Program-made: the position numbers and the translations under genes
Notes under the pieces: generated by a model
What the model was told of the DNA's origin: nothing
Databases searched by the model: none
What the model saw: the letters and a program-made list of their open reading frames with translations, nothing else
In this document: positions 8,269-16,505 of the stretch, piece by piece
Layout: every line of letters begins with the position of its first letter
How positions within the stretch are numbered: the stretch's first letter is position 1
NCBI GenBank assembly: GCA_046290435.1
Contig: JBKAGO010000038.1
Coordinates: 1-64,000, forward strand
DNA length: 64,000 nt
Origin: CAVQUE01 sp046290435
GTDB lineage: Bacteria; Actinomycetota; Acidimicrobiia; Acidimicrobiales; UBA8592
Reading direction: 5' to 3'

Positions 8269-9182
8269 CAGGCCAGGCCGCCGGACATGAGACGGAACGC
8301 CGCAGGCCCGATGATGACGGTGAACAGCGCCGGCAGGATGCACAGAACCAGCGGCAACACGAGCTTGATCGGCAGCGACAGCGCCTTCTCCTCGGCCCGC
8401 ACGCGGCGCTTCTGGCGCATCTCCTCCGCCTGGACGCGCAGGACCGTCGCCAGCGGCATGCCGTGCTTGTCGGCCTGGGTCAGCGCCAACACGAAGTGCT
8501 TGAGATCGCCGGACTCGCTGCGGCCCGTGACCCGCTCGAAGGCTTCTTCACGCGACATGCCGAGCTGGCGGTCCTGCATCATGCGACCGAACTCCTCGGC
8601 CAGCGGTCCCTCGTTCTCACGGGCCACGCGGGCGAGGGCGGCGTCGAATCCCAGACCGGCCTCGACACCGATCGTCATCTGATCGAGGACGTCTGGCAGT
8701 TCCTTTTCGATCAACTTCGCCCGGTCCTTGGCCCGACGGTCCAGGCTCATGTCCGGCAGCAGGTAGGAACCTGCGGCGATCAGGCCCGACATGATGATCT
8801 GACGCAACGAGAAGTTGGACATCAACAGCCAGATGGCCAGGAGCGAACCACCCAACGCGAAGCCGAGCTTGGTCGCGAGCAGACGCTCGACGGTCCACGT
8901 CGATGCCATGCCGGCCACATTGATGCGGCGTTCCATCTCCTCGATGGCCCCGGTCGGCGTGAACCGGCGCATCTTGCCGGCCACACCGTTGATCATCGGC
9001 GCCAACAGACGATCCGACGTCCGCGTCTGCAACTTCATGTCGCGCAGCGACACCGGACCGGTCGGCCGCAGTCGGTTCGACGACCCCGCTGAGCTGAGGC
9101 GGTCGGGACCGGCGATGCCGATCACCGCGATCGGTATGGCGAGCACGATCGCGAACGCGGCGAGGTAGATCTCGATGCCCAT
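8268..9182 (-). CDS. tadC: Tad pilus inner-membrane platform protein TadC
   Basis: This 304-residue type II secretion F-domain protein is half of the membrane platform for Flp pilus assembly. It has an N-terminal membrane helix, paired helices near residues 110-145, and a cytoplasmic T2SSF helical domain with ELPDVLDQMTIGVEAGLGFDAAL near residues 165-190 and AEEMRQKRRVRAEEKA near residue 255. C-terminal membrane helices follow. It lies 43 bp after the VWA-TadB gene and is coupled to the DnaB-like gene downstream. Confidence 0.92.
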   Translation of the reverse strand: MGIEIYLAAFAIVLAIPIAVIGIAGPDRLSSAGSSNRLRPTGPVSLRDMKLQTRTSDRLLAPMINGVAGKMRRFTPTGAIEEMERRINVAGMASTWTVERLLATKLGFALGGSLLAIWLLMSNFSLRQIIMSGLIAAGSYLLPDMSLDRRAKDRAKLIEKELPDVLDQMTIGVEAGLGFDAALARVARENEGPLAEEFGRMMQDRQLGMSREEAFERVTGRSESGDLKHFVLALTQADKHGMPLATVLRVQAEEMRQKRRVRAEEKALSLPIKLVLPLVLCILPALFTVIIGPAAFRLMSGGLA

Positions 9183-9225
9183 CAGGCCGTCTCCCCGTCG
9201 AGGGTGGTGGTGTGGTGTCGATCCA

Positions 9226-11364
9226 TCAGAACTCCACGTTGACGAGCTTCTTCAACCACGCCCCGCCGACGAGCAACAACATGACCGCGAAACCGACCAC
9301 GAACTTGCCTGCGGTCTGGTCGGTCATCGATGCCATGTATTCCGGGTTCGAGATCTGCACCCAGATCGCGACCAGGACGGGCATCGCGAACAGGATCATC
9401 GCGGAGACCTTGCCTTCGGCCGACAGCGCACGGACCTGGTCGCGGAGGCGGTTGCGGTCGCGGATGGTCTCGCCCACGTTGTCGAGGATCTCGGCGAGGT
9501 CACCACCGAGCTCACGGTTGATCGAGATTGCTCGCACCACCCAGATGAAGTCCTCGCTGCCGGTGCGTTCGGCGATGTCGTAGAGCGATTCGACCATGTC
9601 GCGTCCGATCCGCGACTCCGAGACCGCACGGCCGAACTCCTCGGCGGTCGGTGAGGCGGACTGGCTGGCGACGGTGTCGAGAGCCTCTGCGATGCCGTGA
9701 CCTGCACGAAGGCTGCCGGCGATCATCATCAGCGTGTCGCCGAGCTGTTCGGCGAACTGGCGCTGACGCTTCGACAGCTTGCGGTTGAGGATCATCCGTC
9801 CGCCGAGCCCGCCGACCAACAGACCGATGAGGCCCTGGAGGGGACCCATCATCACGAAGCCCAGCGCAGCGAACCCGAGCGCACCACCCATCGAGGCGAC
9901 GATGAACTCGCCGGGCCGCATGTCCATGCCGGCCTTTTCGAGCTTGGCGTCGAGCGCGCCTCGGCTCGACTGTTTGTCGAGGACCCGCTCGGCGACCGAG
10001 CTGGCCCGATCGGCGATCGACGACAGGCCGCTGCGACGCGTGGCACCCGCGGACTGACGGGTCATGTTCAGCCGCTCGAGCGCCGAGGGACCCTTGGGCT
10101 CCACCGACATGGCGATGAACAGTGCCGCCCCGACCGCCAGGAACAGCACGCCGCCGCCGAGATACAGCGCAGCCGACGACTGGAGGAACCCGGTGTCGGG
10201 TGCCACGACGACGGTCGGTTCGGCGATGGTGATGACCGGTGGCGCAACGGCCTGACCATCTGACGTCGACGGTGCCTCGACACCGAGATCCACCTGATCC
10301 GCCGCGGTGGCCAGCACCCCGCCGGCTTCGACCGACAGCACGACCGACGCGGTGCCGGTCGAACGCGACTCGTAGGTGATCCGGTACTGGTTGGTCAAGC
10401 GGCTGGCGATCGCCGCGTAGACGCCGGTGAGCGACTGGCTGTCGCTCGCAGCGACGACCTGCCCATCGACTCTCCCGGCCAGGTCACGGATGTCGCGGAA
10501 GTCGGCCTCCTCGGACTCGAGGGTGATTGCGTAGAGCGAGGCACCACTCGTGTCGAGCGCGCCGGCGGCTTCTCGCAGCGTTGCCGTGCTCGCCGTGTCC
10601 GTACCATCGGACAAGACCACCACGAAGCGGCGGCTGTCACCGGGCCCGAAAGCCTGTGATGCCGCGACCAGCGCGTCGTACAGAGCCGTCTCACCGCCGG
10701 CCTCGAGGCCGGCGATCGCATTGTTGGTCTCGCGGCGGGTCGCGTCGAACCCGGCTGCGGTCTCGACGACGGCACCGAAACCGATGACGGCGACGCGGGT
10801 CTCGGGATCGAGTGCAGCCACGAAGTCGGCAGCCGCTGCGGTGGCGGCGTCGATCGGCGCACCCGCCATGCTGCCGGAGGTGTCGATGACCACGACGACC
10901 TCGATGGTGTCACGGAGTTTGGCGACGTCGACGAAGCGCAGGCTCCCGTTCTCGGTCAGACCGAACGAATCGCGGCTGAGCTCGCCGGCGAGCGCCGGAG
11001 GAACCGCAGCCACGAGCCGCACCTCGGGAAACGCCGAGACATCGCTCTCGAGAATCTGGATGGTGCGATCACCGTCGTCGACGGCTCCGGCGTCGATACC
11101 GGCAGCGGCCTGTTCGGATGTGGGTTCGCCCGGCGCATCGGGAGTCTCGGCCACTTGGCCTTCGACGGTCTCGTCGGCCTGCACCTCGACGGTCTCCTCC
11201 ACCGGTATCTCGACCGTCTCGCCACCATCGCCGGTAGCCGAGTCCGGTCGATCCTGCGCTCCGGCGGGCGCCAACATGACGACCGATACGGCCAGACCCG
11301 CCAGCAACCCCAGGAGTCGGCGTCGCCGGCCCAGCGCCGTCGGGTCGGAGGCCACCACGGTCAC
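9226..11364 (-). CDS. VWA domain fused to TadB-type pilus platform protein
   Basis: This 712-residue fusion has a signal peptide or membrane helix at about residues 15-37, then an acidic Glu/Thr/Val-rich stretch. An extracytoplasmic von Willebrand A domain follows with an intact MIDAS site (DTSGSMAG at 161-168). A membrane helix lies near residues 395-418, and the C-terminal third is a T2SSF domain with its own helices (VASQSASPTAEEFGRAV, SINRELGGDLAEILDNVGET). The T2SSF part is a TadB homologue, the partner of TadC. The GTG start overlaps the cpaF stop (GTGA). Adhesion or regulation of the pilus by the metal-ion site is inference. Standalone TadB proteins lack the VWA part. Confidence 0.9.
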   Translation of the reverse strand: MTVVASDPTALGRRRRLLGLLAGLAVSVVMLAPAGAQDRPDSATGDGGETVEIPVEETVEVQADETVEGQVAETPDAPGEPTSEQAAAGIDAGAVDDGDRTIQILESDVSAFPEVRLVAAVPPALAGELSRDSFGLTENGSLRFVDVAKLRDTIEVVVVIDTSGSMAGAPIDAATAAAADFVAALDPETRVAVIGFGAVVETAAGFDATRRETNNAIAGLEAGGETALYDALVAASQAFGPGDSRRFVVVLSDGTDTASTATLREAAGALDTSGASLYAITLESEEADFRDIRDLAGRVDGQVVAASDSQSLTGVYAAIASRLTNQYRITYESRSTGTASVVLSVEAGGVLATAADQVDLGVEAPSTSDGQAVAPPVITIAEPTVVVAPDTGFLQSSAALYLGGGVLFLAVGAALFIAMSVEPKGPSALERLNMTRQSAGATRRSGLSSIADRASSVAERVLDKQSSRGALDAKLEKAGMDMRPGEFIVASMGGALGFAALGFVMMGPLQGLIGLLVGGLGGRMILNRKLSKRQRQFAEQLGDTLMMIAGSLRAGHGIAEALDTVASQSASPTAEEFGRAVSESRIGRDMVESLYDIAERTGSEDFIWVVRAISINRELGGDLAEILDNVGETIRDRNRLRDQVRALSAEGKVSAMILFAMPVLVAIWVQISNPEYMASMTDQTAGKFVVGFAVMLLLVGGAWLKKLVNVEF

Positions 11365-12767
11365 CGCCGTCCGAAGGGGTCGTTTGCGATCGCGAACATC
11401 TCCGCGGGCAGCTCGACGCCGTGATCGGCGAGGCGTTCGGTGAACATGGGGCGCACACCGGTGGCCTCGAGGCCGCCGGCGAACTTGCCATCTGGCGTGA
11501 AGCCGGCCGAGAAGTCGAACTTGAACAGGTCGGCCATCGTGATGCGATCGCCTTCCATACCGACCACCTCGGTGATCTGGGTGACGCGGCGGCTGCCGTC
11601 GCGCAGACGTGACAGCTGCACGATCATGTCGACCGCCGAGGCCACCTGCTCACGGATGGCCCGGACGGGCAGATCCATGCCGGCCATGAGCACCATCGTT
11701 TCGATACGGGACAAGGTGTCGCGAGCGTTGTTCGCGTGCACCGTCGAGAGCGAACCCTCGTGACCGGTGTTCATGGCCTGCAACATGTCCAGCGTCTCGC
11801 CGCCACGGCACTCGCCGACGACGATGCGGTCGGGGCGCATACGCAGGGAGTTCTTCACGAGATCGCGGATCTCGACCGCTCCCTTGCCCTCGACGTTCGG
11901 CGGCCTGGTCTCCAGGGTGATGACGTGGCGCTGACGGAGCTGGAGCTCGACGGAGTCCTCGATGGTCACGATGCGCTCGTCGTCGGGGATGAAACCCGAC
12001 AACAGGTTCAGCATCGTGGTCTTGCCGGTGCCGGTACCACCCGAGACGATGATGTTGAGACGCCCCAGCACGCACGCCTCGAGGAACTCACCCGTCTGGC
12101 GCGTGAACGCACCCTTTTCGACGAGGTCCTCGACCGTCAGCTTCTTCTTCGCGAACTTACGAATGGTCAGAGCCGGGCCGCGCACGGCAAGCGGCGGGAT
12201 GATGGCATTGACACGAGAGCCGTCGGGCAGACGGGCGTCGCACATGGGAGACGACTCGTCGATGCGGCGCCCGACCTTGGACACGATCCGCTCGATCACC
12301 CGACGCAGATGGTCGTTCGACACGAACCGGGCGTCGGTCAGGACCAGCTTGCCGCCTCGTTCGATGTAGATCGCATCATCGCCGTTGACCATGACCTCCG
12401 ACACCGACGGATCAGCGAGGAACTGCTCCATCGGGCCGTAGCCCAAGATGTCGTCGCGCACCGCCGTGACCAGACGCTGACGTTCCTCGGGGCTCAACGG
12501 CGTCGATTCGGACTTGATCGCCTCGTCGAGCTCCTGGGCCACGAGGGTCTGCAGCTGCTCCTGGCTCATCGACGAGTCGTACAGACGCGAGCCGAGGCGA
12601 CGGAACAGCTGCTCCTGAGCCCGCGTCTTCAGGATCTGCATCGGGTCGAGGGCGCGGTGAACCGGCTCGTCGTCGTCATCGATGCGTTCGGCGGGAGCAA
12701 CCGGGGTGGGCTGCGCGGGAAGGTTGCCGTCCTGGCCCGCCTGGCGAAGCATGGCTCCGAGCTTCAT
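11361..12767 (-). CDS. cpaF: Tad/Flp pilus assembly ATPase CpaF (TadA)
   Basis: This 468-residue secretion ATPase of the GspE/VirB11 family powers Flp pilus assembly at the cytoplasmic face of the membrane. The helical N-terminal domain spans roughly 40-120, and a second domain has DGSRVNAIIPPLAVRGPALTI-type residues near 182-202. Walker A is GGTGTGKTT (243-251). The Asp and His boxes lie around RPDRIVVGECRGGE and GSLSTVHANN. It overlaps cpaE upstream by ATGA and the VWA-tadB gene downstream by GTGA, so it sits in the middle of a tightly coupled operon. Confidence 0.95.
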   Translation of the reverse strand: MKLGAMLRQAGQDGNLPAQPTPVAPAERIDDDDEPVHRALDPMQILKTRAQEQLFRRLGSRLYDSSMSQEQLQTLVAQELDEAIKSESTPLSPEERQRLVTAVRDDILGYGPMEQFLADPSVSEVMVNGDDAIYIERGGKLVLTDARFVSNDHLRRVIERIVSKVGRRIDESSPMCDARLPDGSRVNAIIPPLAVRGPALTIRKFAKKKLTVEDLVEKGAFTRQTGEFLEACVLGRLNIIVSGGTGTGKTTMLNLLSGFIPDDERIVTIEDSVELQLRQRHVITLETRPPNVEGKGAVEIRDLVKNSLRMRPDRIVVGECRGGETLDMLQAMNTGHEGSLSTVHANNARDTLSRIETMVLMAGMDLPVRAIREQVASAVDMIVQLSRLRDGSRRVTQITEVVGMEGDRITMADLFKFDFSAGFTPDGKFAGGLEATGVRPMFTERLADHGVELPAEMFAIANDPFGRR

Positions 12768-13945
12768 CGCTTCCCTCTCTTTCGCCGGCCACGCGCATCG
12801 TCGGGCTTGTCGGGCAGGAACACGTCGACCAGCTCCTGCAGTGCACGCGCCGCAGGATCCTTCGGAGCGCTGATCACGATCGGGCTCCCCTGGTTGGTGG
12901 ACAACACGACCTGGCGAGAGCTCGGCACCTCGACCCCGGCCTGCAGGCCGACGGTCTCCTCGATGTCGCTGGTCCGCAGACCGACGCGCGTGCCCGCACG
13001 GTTGACGACGAAGTGTCGGGCCTGGCGCGTCATGCCGATGGTGTCGAGCGTCTCCACCTGACGACGCATCGCCTTCACGCTCGGAACCTCCGAGGAGGTG
13101 ACCAACACCAGGTCGGTCGAGAACTCCATCGAGGTGATGGCGTGATCGTCGATCCCCGACGCCGTGTCGATGACCACGTAGTCGAAGATCCCGACGAGCA
13201 GGTCCAGGATCGCCTTGACCTGCTGGGTGTTGATCTCGGCGGCATCGACGAGCGACTGCGGCGGCCCCAACAGGAACAACCCACTCGGATGCGGCGTCAG
13301 GAACACCTTGAGCGTCGTCGCATCGAGGACCGACGCGTTGAGCGCAGCATCGGCGAGGGTCTGTTCCGGCTCCAGATTGAGCGTCGCGCCACAGTCACCG
13401 AACTGGATGTCCATGTCGACGAGAACGACCTGACCCGGGAACTCCTCGTTGAGCCCCTGCGCCAGGTTGGTGGCGACAACCGTCTTGCCACTGCCGCCCT
13501 TGGCCGACAGCACGGTGATCACCCGATTCGTGGGGTGCGACTCCTCGTTGGCCGGGCGCGACGTCCGCAACCGAGCGGCGGCGCCCAGCAGGCGGTCGAC
13601 CGCTTCACGGATCTGGTCGGCTGCCGCATTCGGCGGCACGACCTCACGCACGCCGAGACGCATCGCCCCCATCAACAGATCGGGTGTAGCCGGCGCGATG
13701 ATCAGGCGTCCGACCTCGGGCTGCTCACGATCGAATGCGCCCGCCCACTCGAGGGCCACCGCCTCGGGCACCGTCGGCCCGATGATGACGATGTCGGGAA
13801 CCGGGTGGATCGTGGACTGCACGACATCGATCGGCTGCGCATCCCGCCATCCCGGGTCCCACTTGCGCGAGATCTCCACACCGCTACCCACCAGACCCTG
13901 GAGGAACGGAACGAAGCTCTCTTCTGGCGTCAGCAGGAGAATCAT
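12764..13945 (-). CDS. cpaE: Pilus assembly protein CpaE (ParA/MinD-like ATPase)
   Basis: This 393-residue protein has a receiver-like N-terminal domain (about 1-120) and a ParA/MinD ATPase domain with the deviant Walker A KGGSGKT (149-155). Further nucleotide-site residues appear at VVLVDMDIQFGD and in the DYVVIDTASG region. In tad loci CpaE positions or regulates the assembly machine. The ATG at 13945 was chosen over an upstream alternative because it lies 4 bases after the cpaB stop. The final 4 bases overlap cpaF. The last 15 residues are strongly basic. Confidence 0.92.
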   Translation of the reverse strand: MILLLTPEESFVPFLQGLVGSGVEISRKWDPGWRDAQPIDVVQSTIHPVPDIVIIGPTVPEAVALEWAGAFDREQPEVGRLIIAPATPDLLMGAMRLGVREVVPPNAAADQIREAVDRLLGAAARLRTSRPANEESHPTNRVITVLSAKGGSGKTVVATNLAQGLNEEFPGQVVLVDMDIQFGDCGATLNLEPEQTLADAALNASVLDATTLKVFLTPHPSGLFLLGPPQSLVDAAEINTQQVKAILDLLVGIFDYVVIDTASGIDDHAITSMEFSTDLVLVTSSEVPSVKAMRRQVETLDTIGMTRQARHFVVNRAGTRVGLRTSDIEETVGLQAGVEVPSSRQVVLSTNQGSPIVISAPKDPAARALQELVDVFLPDKPDDARGRRKRGKR

Positions 13946-13949
13946 CGGA

Positions 13950-14780
13950 TCAGTCCCGGAAGATGTTCTCGATGGTGACGATGCCCGTCGCCCCGACATC
14001 GTCGGGGGTCTGCTGTGCGAGATAGAGCGTGCCGTACTGAGTGGCGAACACGAGACGCTCGACGTCGTTCGGCTCGAGCGCGAACGTCACGATGAAGTTC
14101 GATGCCGGCGCCAGGACGACCTCGCCCGACGCATCATCCGCGAAGGTCGGAGCCGTATCGGCCTGGACCTCGATGACCAGTGCATTCTCGATGAGCGTCC
14201 GCGTGGCCTGACCACCGCCACCGGCCTGATCCGTGCTGTCGGGCACGGCGACGACCTGGTCGTCGACCGTGACCGTTCCCTGGGCGCTGCCCGTGTAGTT
14301 GGCGAACGAGGCGATGATCGCCACCGTGTCACCGACGTCGATGATGCCACCCAGGGCACTCACCGCGTCGAGACGCACCGGAACCTCGAGCATGCCGTCC
14401 GGAACCGCAACACGGCGACGGGGAAGATCCTCGCGGCGATCGGCTTCGACCTGTTCGGGCGCCACGAAGCGTGCGGCGATCAGCTGCTCGCCCGGCACCA
14501 GGTCGACCGCCGTGGCCAGTTCGGCCACCTCGGCCAGATCGGTGATCGCACCAACGGCCCTTGCCTGGAGCGGGACCTGGATGACCTCGACGAACTGGGC
14601 GATGTCCTCGGACTTCGTGCCCTGGGGCACGGTGGCGTCAGCCCGAACCTGCAGCACCGCCACGAGCTCCTGGCCGGCCACGGCCCGCTCCTCGGCGCTC
14701 TGCACGAAGCCCACCAGGACTATCGTCCCCACCCCGGCGAGTAGTACCGCCGCGACGAGCGCAATCACTCTTCGTCTCAT
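13950..14780 (-). CDS. cpaB: Flp pilus assembly protein CpaB (SAF domain)
   Basis: This 276-residue protein has an N-terminal membrane helix directly after MRRR and then a SAF-type beta-clip domain (residues about 45-110). The C-terminal RcpC/CpaB domain includes EVPVRLDAVSALGG and VGDTVAII. CpaB is an extracytoplasmic part of the Tad machine. The ATG at 14780 is preferred over one 39 bases upstream because GAGAGGAAG precedes it and the signal anchor then begins normally. It is the first gene of the tightly coupled block, and about 1 kb of repeat-rich non-coding DNA separates it from flp. Confidence 0.88.
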   Translation of the reverse strand: MRRRVIALVAAVLLAGVGTIVLVGFVQSAEERAVAGQELVAVLQVRADATVPQGTKSEDIAQFVEVIQVPLQARAVGAITDLAEVAELATAVDLVPGEQLIAARFVAPEQVEADRREDLPRRRVAVPDGMLEVPVRLDAVSALGGIIDVGDTVAIIASFANYTGSAQGTVTVDDQVVAVPDSTDQAGGGGQATRTLIENALVIEVQADTAPTFADDASGEVVLAPASNFIVTFALEPNDVERLVFATQYGTLYLAQQTPDDVGATGIVTIENIFRD

Positions 14781-14929
14781 GTGCTTCCTCTCCGGGGACG
14801 GCCACGTCGCAGCGGCCAAAGTGCATCCGTGGGCTCAATCGGCACCCATCGCCCCGAGTTGAGTCATGCGGCCTGCCATATGAGTAGGTGTGCTCATTGC
14901 TGTTCTTCATTGGCCGGCTCGTCTTTGCT

Positions 14930-15146
14930 GGGCCGGCTCGTCTCCGGCGGGCTCGCGCCGGGATCCACCGGGTTTCGGTCGTCGCACGCTCGATCCCGGG
15001 CGCACGTCGCCGGCCGGGTGTCGGCGGGCTGCGCAGCAGCGGCTCGGGCCGAGACGGCTCGGGGGTGCCCAAGCGACGCACCGGGATACCCAGCCGTCTC
15101 GGGAACGGCTCGAGCGCCGACCTCCCCTCGGCCGCCGCTGCCCTGC
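14930..15146. repeat. Direct repeat copy 1 (289-bp spacing)
   Basis: About 217 bp with a close second copy at 15219-15435. The offset is exactly 289 bases both at the start and at the shared 18-base end motif. The first 37 bases are identical, and most of the rest matches by eye with scattered substitutions and small compensating indels. Confidence 0.8.
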
Positions 15147-15218
15147 TCTTGTTGCTGGGCCGGCTCGGCCTCGCTCGGCTCTCCCAGGCCTGGTCAGCCC
15201 TGGACACGCGGTCCTTCT

Positions 15219-15435
15219 GGGCCGGCTCGTCTCCGGCGGGCTCGCGCCGGGATCCTCCGGGGTGTGGTCGTCGCACGCTCGATCCCGGACGCACGTCGCC
15301 GGCCGGTGTCGGCGGGCTGCGCAGCAGCGGCGACACGCCGAGACGGCACGGGGGTACCCAAGAGGCCAGACGGGGTGCCCAGCCGTCTCGGGATCGGCTC
15401 GAGCGCCGACCTTCCCTCGGCCGCCGCTGCCTTGC
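15219..15435. repeat. Direct repeat copy 2 (289-bp spacing)
   Basis: Second copy of the 217-bp repeat at 14930. It keeps the GGGCCGGCTCG start, the CGCACGCTCGATCCCGG middle, the GGGCTGCGCAGCAGCGGC block and the CCCTCGGCCGCCGCTGCC end. About 72 bp of related Leu/Ala-codon-like sequence separates the copies. Confidence 0.8.
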
Positions 15436-15774
15436 TGGCTCTCGCTGGGCCGCTGCGGCGTTGCTGGCTCTCGCTCTTCCAGGCCGTCGCGGCCTTGCTG
15501 GGCTCTCCCGGGCCGCCGCTGCCCGGCAGGAGACGCCGAAGATCCACGGAAGCCTGGGGGCCGCCAACGAGGGGGGCTGGGGGGACGGCCTCCGGCGGTC
15601 CCTCCAGCGTCTGCCGAGCTACTTGCTCGGTCGGCAGACGCAGAACAGCGCGGCGTCAGCCGCTCCGATCATGCTCGGGTGAACGGAGAGACCGAGCGCA
15701 GCGAGGGCGAGTAACCGCGGGCGGCGCAGCCCAACCCCGAGCCGCGGCGGGACGCGTGAGGGCGAAAACCCGGC

Positions 15775-15806
15775 AGAGCCGGGTCCTCCGAAGAGGACCC
15801 GGCTCT
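15775..15806 (-). terminator. Strong terminator of flp
   Basis: A perfect 14-bp stem (AGAGCCGGGTCCTC paired with its complement) closed by a CGAA tetraloop. On the minus strand it is followed after six bases by TTTT. It lies 36 bp beyond the flp stop codon, so most flp transcripts should end here and the abundant pilin message can be separated from the downstream assembly genes. Confidence 0.88.
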
Positions 15807-15842
15807 GACGGGTGGAGGTCGTGCCTCCGGCCGCTGCAACGA

Positions 15843-16040
15843 TCAGGAGGGGATGTTGTTGGCGACCTTCTGGAAGTTGTCGTTGACCTTGGTGCCGAGG
15901 GTGGCAACGACGCCGATGATGATGGCGGCGATGAGTGCCACGATCAGGCCGTACTCGACGGCGGTGGCGCCACGCTCTTCTTCGCGCATGGCGGCGAAAG
16001 CGCTGGTCAGCTTGACGTAGGTGTTGAGCATGGTGTCCAT
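15843..16040 (-). CDS. flp: Flp/Fap-type pilin
   Basis: This 65-residue major pilin precursor has a short charged leader ending in REEERG, then the prepilin peptidase site and conserved pilin motif ATAVEYGLIVALIAAIIIG (Glu and Tyr at the family positions). A hydrophobic helix and a short polar tail follow. Cleavage is expected after the Gly before ATAVEY. An alternative ATG lies 3 codons in. It is the first gene of the tad locus and has its own terminator. No prepilin peptidase gene is present in the window. Confidence 0.95.
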   Translation of the reverse strand: MDTMLNTYVKLTSAFAAMREEERGATAVEYGLIVALIAAIIIGVVATLGTKVNDNFQKVANNIPS

Positions 16041-16505
16041 TGGTGGGAAGCCCCTTTTTCAGTGTGTGTCGGGTTGCATTGCGGTATTGCTTCGGGCCTT
16101 CACGCTGTCGGCAGCCGCCGGCTCCCTTTGAGGAATCGATCTGCGTCGATCGATGCTCTCTCGAGGACTCCCCGCGGCTGGCGACGAACCGTCACACACC
16201 GCGGCGGATTGGCAGAAACCCGCCTGTGCGAACCTCACAGACGTGTTCGACCCTTGTTGTCAACACCGGATCGCTCCGGCGATGGAACAGCAATCGGAGC
16301 CGGGTTGGGCGATGTGAGCCGCCTCTGTGGAGTTGGGTCGAACGGCTCAGCGGCATCGGCGAGCCGCTGGGTGAAGCACCCCGGAAGCACCGGAATCGCA
16401 TGATCCATCGGCTCGGGGGTTGCGCGGCCGGGGCGCTTCGCGGCTAGTGGAACAGACGTCTCCGGGCGTGCTTCGGGACAGTCGTTTCTCCAGGTCTCCG
16501 GGCTG
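16041..16505. other. Intergenic region upstream of flp
   Basis: About 465 bases between the divergently placed flp start and the lhr stop. Reading frames here are shadows without family features. It should contain the flp promoter, but I could not identify a clear -10/-35 pair. No RNA gene is recognisable. Confidence 0.5.

Larger units (their letters stand above)
14781..15774. other. Long GC-rich non-coding region with repeats between flp and cpaB
   Basis: About 1 kb without a convincing gene. All frames are open over long stretches, but the products are Arg/Ala/Ser/Gly-rich and have no start signal. The content is a pair of 217-bp direct repeats (listed separately) followed by shorter degenerate repeats built on TTGCTGG and GCCGCTGC between about 15420 and 15540. 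It must contain the cpaB promoter or carry read-through from flp. A long structured leader for the cpaB-tadC operon is one possibility. Confidence 0.6.

Noticed and set aside
14638..15567. Long minus-strand and plus-strand open frames between flp and cpaB
   Set aside because: Products are low-complexity Arg/Ala/Pro/Ser, several frames are open at once because of base composition, and no ribosome site or family is visible.
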